From Aplectana chamaeleonis (taxonomy: Eukaryota > Nematoda > Chromadorea > Rhabditida > Cosmocercidae), in assembly GCA_029168955.1 (NCBI GenBank), contig JAPDOI010000425.1, positions 312,501-376,500 on the forward strand: 64,000 bases of DNA, read 5' to 3'. Under the pieces are notes generated by a model that was not told the DNA's origin, ran no database searches, and worked only from the letters and a program-made list of their open reading frames with translations. The translations under genes and the position numbers were made by a program. Position 1 is the stretch's first letter, and each line of letters begins with the position of its first letter. Below, piece by piece: positions 59,630 through 64,000 of the stretch.

Positions 59630-59637
59630 GCTGAAAG
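59630..59637. repeat. 8-bp target site duplication, right (GCTGAAAG)
   Basis: Partner of 57535-57542. Confidence 0.9.
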
Positions 59638-59788
59638 TGCCATTTGAAAGAAAACGGCCTTTTCACCCCACTTTTCCTAACGGGCGATTTTTTCTAATTC
59701 TCACTCGACATGAGCGGCTTTGCTTTGTTCTCCTCCATTACTGGGTCTATTTTACCGAACCGCTGAGTTACGGCCCGTAAGAGTAATG

Positions 59789-60015
<227 letters not shown>

Positions 60016-60658
60016 TACACTCATGGTGCGCAATCGACATAGGAAAGCTACAAACAAAAAAAGTCGAGTACCGAATCAACCAAAGACAGCCACACAAATA
60101 AGAATCACAAAACAATCAATAAACAAAGAATGAACAGACCCGAAGATCCAGAGCTGCACGTGCTTGCCAAAACGGGAAAAAACGCAGCCACCACGACCAA
60201 ATGGCAGATCATTGCCTTTTTTTGAAACTGTGTTTAGTACCAGCAATTTCCTTCCAGGTGATATGTGGAAAAAACGTTTTGTTCTGGGTGCAACTGATTT
60301 CACAAAAAGTGAGTAGGCGTAGAACAGAAAGGATACGGTCAGCCTGGGCAACGCAACTAGCCGAAGCTATTTTGGGGCGGGCCAATGGAGGTGCCTCTTT
60401 GATCTGGTACGAACCTCAGGTGTAGGACCCAGACCCAAGTAGGCAATGGCAAATCATTCCCCTTGTTGACCTGTACCTCCAGCTCTAGACTGTGGGGTTT
60501 GCAGTGCACAAACACGAAGTCTATAGGACAGTTAATCGCTGGAGCCGATATTCAAATTTGAAGAAATTAATGGGTTTGAAAGTGGTTGCTCTATCGAAAT
60601 TGGTAGTTTTAAAAAAACTCTTAGCAAACTGGGGGCAAGAAGAGAATAAAGAGAAGGC
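60016..60658 (-). mobile_element. 3' untranslated region of the CR1/Jockey-type LINE
   Basis: Lies directly downstream, on the minus strand, of the LINE ORF end at 60659, and runs into the (TAAA)n tail at 59977-60015. Frames on the plus strand here are not called. Confidence 0.5.
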
Positions 60659-61440
60659 CTATAAATTGAACGCAAGTTCAGGCACGCCTATCAATTCCAT
60701 GAAATCAAGTTTTATGAGAGTCTTTTTGAAAACATAAGGGCTTGGTTTCTGCAAAAGTTCAATTGGCAGCTTGTTCAACCACGCAGATGTTCGATGAAAG
60801 AATGAGTTGCTGTATTTGTTGCTCTTGAGAACTCTACGTCGTCTATGTCTGGATGTATCGATATTACGACTAAGTTTTCTCAGAGAAGAGGACCTGAAAT
60901 GCCAAAAATTGGAAGCAGGGAGGCGAAACTCTCCTCTGAGTATTTTGAACGCCATGACAAAGTCGGCATAGGTCCGCCTATACAAAGGTTTTCCTAAACC
61001 AAGCTTTCTAAAGCGATTTCTGTATGATGGCATGCTTCGAGGATAGCTAGGATCAGGAAAGGCACGGGAACAAACGATTCTTGTGAAAGTCATTTGGACC
61101 TTTTCTATGTTTATGAGCTTCCTAGTGTAGGGATTCCAAACTTGGCTACAATACTCCAGAAAAGGTAACGCATATCTCCTGTAAAGTTTGATCAGAACGC
61201 TATTATCACTAGATTTACCGCTCTCAGCAAGCTACAAAGGCAGCGCATGGCTTTAGAAACAATATTGTCTACGTGTGTTTCCCATTCAAGAGTGTTAGTT
61301 ACGATAATTCCAAGGTCGCGGATTTGAGTAAGTGTCTCTGGCGAGGCAACCCCATCAAGAGATACGCTTCGTAATTTCGAAAAGTTTTGGCCAAAACAAA
61401 ACAGATGCGTTTTACTTGAGTTGAGTTTTAATCCCCAATA
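60659..61440 (-). pseudogene. C-terminal reverse transcriptase fragment of a CR1/Jockey-type LINE
   Basis: 61192-61440 encodes WGLKLNSSKTHLFCFG ... QIRDLGIIVTNTLEWETHVD, the RT thumb region typical of CR1/Jockey LINEs (LN-x-x-K-T; D-L-G-I; H-V). 60659-61093 encodes the usual C-terminal tail (RRTYADFVMAFKILRG ... FFHRTSAWLNKLP). A frame break lies between them near 61190. The 5' part, including the catalytic YxDD, is missing; similarity stops at about 61442, where another repeat begins. Confidence 0.75.
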
Positions 61441-63018
61441 TGACATTGGAAGGCCCCCAAAAACCTTTTTTTCGCTATTTGGACATTTGAAATTTTGACG
61501 AGCATTCAAATTTTCAGCAAAGTGGGCGGATCTACTTTGAATTCAGCGGGGTCATTGTTAGGGAGGGGGTTACAAAGCTTTGCCACGAATGGAGGGAGGA
61601 GGTTGCAACGACGAACGCACTTTGTCCAACGGGTAGCTTGACCCTGCTCACAACACCGACTATTCAGTCTCGCGATTATAAGATCTGATATCAAAAACTC
61701 GAGCCGTTGAAGAAAACCTATTCGGGTATTAATCTTTATCCAAAAAACTCTAGGGATCATGCCCGAGTGAGCCGAAAATCCAATATGACTAACTTAACCA
61801 TACTTGAAATCCGATCCTGCATAGTTTTCCCATCAGATAAAATGTATTTTAATAAGTCATAGAGTTGTACTTGGGAGGAGGAAATGAGTGGTGAAGATTG
61901 AGGGCACTGAATGAGAGACTCAATCAGTGCGAACGAATGAGTTATGAGACTGGACGCGCTGTTAGACGCGATGAAGAACGATTTGTGAGCAATGAAAGCG
62001 TGAAGAATCTCCTCCCACCCACCCTCTTCCTCCCCCCGGTCTCTCCCTCTCTCTCTTTTTTCTAACGCTTTTCAAAGAGCATCACTCTCCAATGTACGTT
62101 GGGTGTATCAATAGTTTTTCACATAACCTTTCCCACCCAGACATCCCATCTTTTCACACGGGTCCGCCGCTTCAGCATCTTTTTCATGCTCACCAATAAA
62201 CCCACATGAGACATCCTCCTCGGTGCCACGTCTCACCGAAAATCCTCGCACATCCACAACAATCCGCTAGAAATCAGAAATCTTTCTGGCCACGCCGAAA
62301 AACATGACATCATCAATTTTCGTGGAGATTACGCCAACAAGGAAGAATAAATCATCTCCTTGGAAGATTTGGAATCGGAGAAAACTGAAGGAGAGCAGTG
62401 AATGAAGAAAAGAAAAAGAGGATTTCACATTGGAGAATGCTTTGCCTCTGAAAATTTGCTCTTTTTTCCAGATGAATCAAGATTCTTCCGATCCGTGAAA
62501 GAAAACACGGAAATCGAGATTCGGTTCACATTTCTATTCTAAGACTTTTAGCTTTAGACCTATAAATTAAGCATGGGATCTTAACAGGAACTACCCGGAG
62601 GGCTAAACTTTTGAATGAGTGGAAAAAAACTGGGGTCGGATAATAATTCAGGTATTTTGGACGAGGCAGTTAAATAGATAAGCGATGTGAAATTTGGCAA
62701 GACGATATTCCTGCCCTCCAATATGCGTGAAAAGTTGAAAATTCGACTCAGAAAAAATTGGGTTGAATCCGGAAAAGACGTAATTTCGGTGAATCAGAAT
62801 ACAAAGGACTTCCTTTGAATCTGAAAGGGACTGATTGGGTCGAAGAGCCGGTCGGATACAAAAGGCAAAGGTGGCACTGCCTCTGATAAAACTCGCCGCC
62901 AACCAGCCGCGAAAACACCGCAAACTTCATGCCTTCAGCGAATCTACCGAGGACCTGCCGCGAACACCTCGGCTCCGCGATCCTCAATTTCAAATTTCGC
63001 GACGCCTGATCAGCCTAA
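61441..63018. other. Unassigned spacer
   Basis: Bases 61441-61505 are the repeat shared with 53141-53240. A minus-strand frame at 61506-61760 has no motif. Bases 61990-62065 hold a pyrimidine-rich tract. No gene was recognised. Confidence 0.35.
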
Positions 63019-63490
63019 AGGCAGTATTCACGATAGATCTCGCTTTTGAATTTTCAATGTGAAACACTGCGCTGGCAGATGCTGGTGATGAAAGGGTTGA
63101 AGAAAGCAGCAAAAACGAGCAAGAAATTGATAAAAACGTCCGCGAAGTGAAGATTTCGTTAGCCCGGTACGCCTGCTTTTCCCGCCCCGCCCCCCCCCCA
63201 TTCTGACAAGCTTGTGGCGCAGCGGACGTTTTTGATGTCAAATTGTCAAGCAACTTCGCCACGTCCAGCCTGATCGATTTGCGCACATTTTGCCATTAGC
63301 GCTTGCTTGCAGAAACTAGCAGGGAGCGTAAGCTCGTCAGCGCCCAGAACCCGTACCTACGTCAAAAACCGCTACTTTAGGTTATTCTGAACGCTTTAAT
63401 TCGCTGCTTCTTCACTATTCTATAGCTCATAAACAAACACCCCCATTTTTGAGTCAAACTCGAATATGATATTCATCGTGAACACTGCCT
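63019..63490 (+). mobile_element. C-family MITE (C2), 472 bp, uninterrupted
   Basis: The ends AGGCAGTATTCACGAT and (reversed) AGGCAGTGTTCACGAT have CTAA on the left and TTAA on the right (63491-63494). This intact copy shows what C1 at 7341-9332 looked like before its nested insertions. It includes a C-run at 63185-63197. Confidence 0.8.
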
Positions 63491-63576
63491 TTAACGTGTT
63501 AAACGTCCAGGCTCGTCCACATTTTCAACTGCGTCTTCACGCTTCGGCACCTAAACACTGTCAACCGATACATTAC

Positions 63577-63742
63577 CAAAACGTGAGATGGAATTCCGAA
63601 TGATCTGCCCGCTTGCGGAGCATTAGTGGAACACTGACGAGTCATGTACCAGTTTGTAAGACCCGATACCAACACGACTGCGCCAGATGCGACTAGAAAA
63701 ACAGAGATGCCAAGCATGAACACTTGCGCGAAATGCGAACAT
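63577..63742 (-). CDS. Candidate exon encoding a single-pass membrane segment
   Basis: On the minus strand a 'tttgaggtccag' acceptor precedes and 'TTTTG|GTAATG' could be the donor. The exon reads CSHFAQVFMLGISVFLVASG, continues hydrophobic (AVVLVSGL), then NWYMTRQCSTNAPQAGRS and ends near IPSHVL. This gives one clear ~20-residue helix followed by a Cys-containing loop, as in multi-pass small membrane proteins such as tetraspanin- or claudin-like families; that is only a resemblance. The MITE C2 sits ~90 bp downstream in the presumed intron. Confidence 0.45.
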
Positions 63743-64000
63743 CTGGACCTCAAATAGACAGCAACAAACACAAAAAGCAGCCAACGCCGTCAACGCGACA
63801 TGGGCTGAAGCTATAATAGCTACATTTGAAGCCAGCAGATACGCTCAAAAATGATATCGATTCTATGAGATAAATCGAAGGTTTGGATATAGTAGTTTCG
63901 GAAACTAACAGAAAATCAGAGGAAGCTCGATGCAAGTAAAAAATTAACGGAATGTTTTTGTATTAGTCCGGGGGTGGACGAGTTACACCACAACATACAT
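63743..64000. other. Upstream flank, likely intron
   Basis: AT-rich sequence on the 5' side of the minus-strand candidate exon. No further exon was identified before the window ends. Confidence 0.3.

Overview
The window looks like repeat-dominated nuclear DNA from a nematode, probably a clade V (rhabditid or strongylid) worm. This is inferred from an RTE-type LINE resembling nematode RTE-1, TTTCAG-style splice acceptors, 'ggcaaacggcaa' tracts ending in 'cacacccctg', and short TA/TTAA-flanked MITEs. There is no bacterial operon structure, no rRNA and no CRISPR array. I could not fix the species.

Coding content is sparse. The clear coding relics are transposon-derived: a broken Penelope-like element with GIY-YIG endonuclease (about 35.88-38.10 kb, minus), a frameshifted but nearly full-length RTE LINE (about 53.94-57.22 kb, plus) and the C-terminal end of a CR1/Jockey-type LINE (about 60.17-61.44 kb, minus). 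Candidate host exons are single islands with plausible splice sites: 22.91-23.39 kb (minus, two exons, one in-frame TGA), 33.47-33.71 kb (minus), 39.11-39.24 kb (plus, terminal), 41.64-41.77 kb (plus, terminal, poly(A) signal), 46.95-47.15 kb (plus) and 63.58-63.74 kb (minus, one membrane segment). None was assigned to a named family.

Layout. 0-6 kb: an inverted repeat with 325-bp subrepeats encloses tRNA-like units and a PIF/Harbinger-type MITE. 7.3-16 kb: trains of TTAA-flanked MITEs (families A, B, C, D and F here) nested in or abutting each other, plus a tRNA-derived SINE and a foldback. 16.9-17.1 kb: a CA microsatellite. 18.1-22.8 kb: two large palindromes. One carries the same 59-codon ORF in both arms and has a chimeric MITE at its central TTAA. 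The other has a tRNA-like head in each arm. 24-33 kb: more MITEs, several nested. 34-40 kb: the Penelope element, two SINEs and a piggyBac-like MITE. 42-51 kb: MITEs, a short palindrome family (P) and a dispersed hairpin family (R). 53-60 kb: a tandem segmental duplication in which copy 1 received the RTE inside a (TA)n tract and copy 2 received a 2.09-kb hAT-type element with a perfect 8-bp target duplication. 61.5-64 kb: mostly unassigned, with one C-family MITE and one candidate exon.

The genes do not form a pathway. The biology here is layered transposition: TTAA-specific MITEs create TTAA sites that other MITEs reuse, and a TTA-specific family inserts into those sites. All similarity statements come from reading the sequence by eye. 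No database search was possible.
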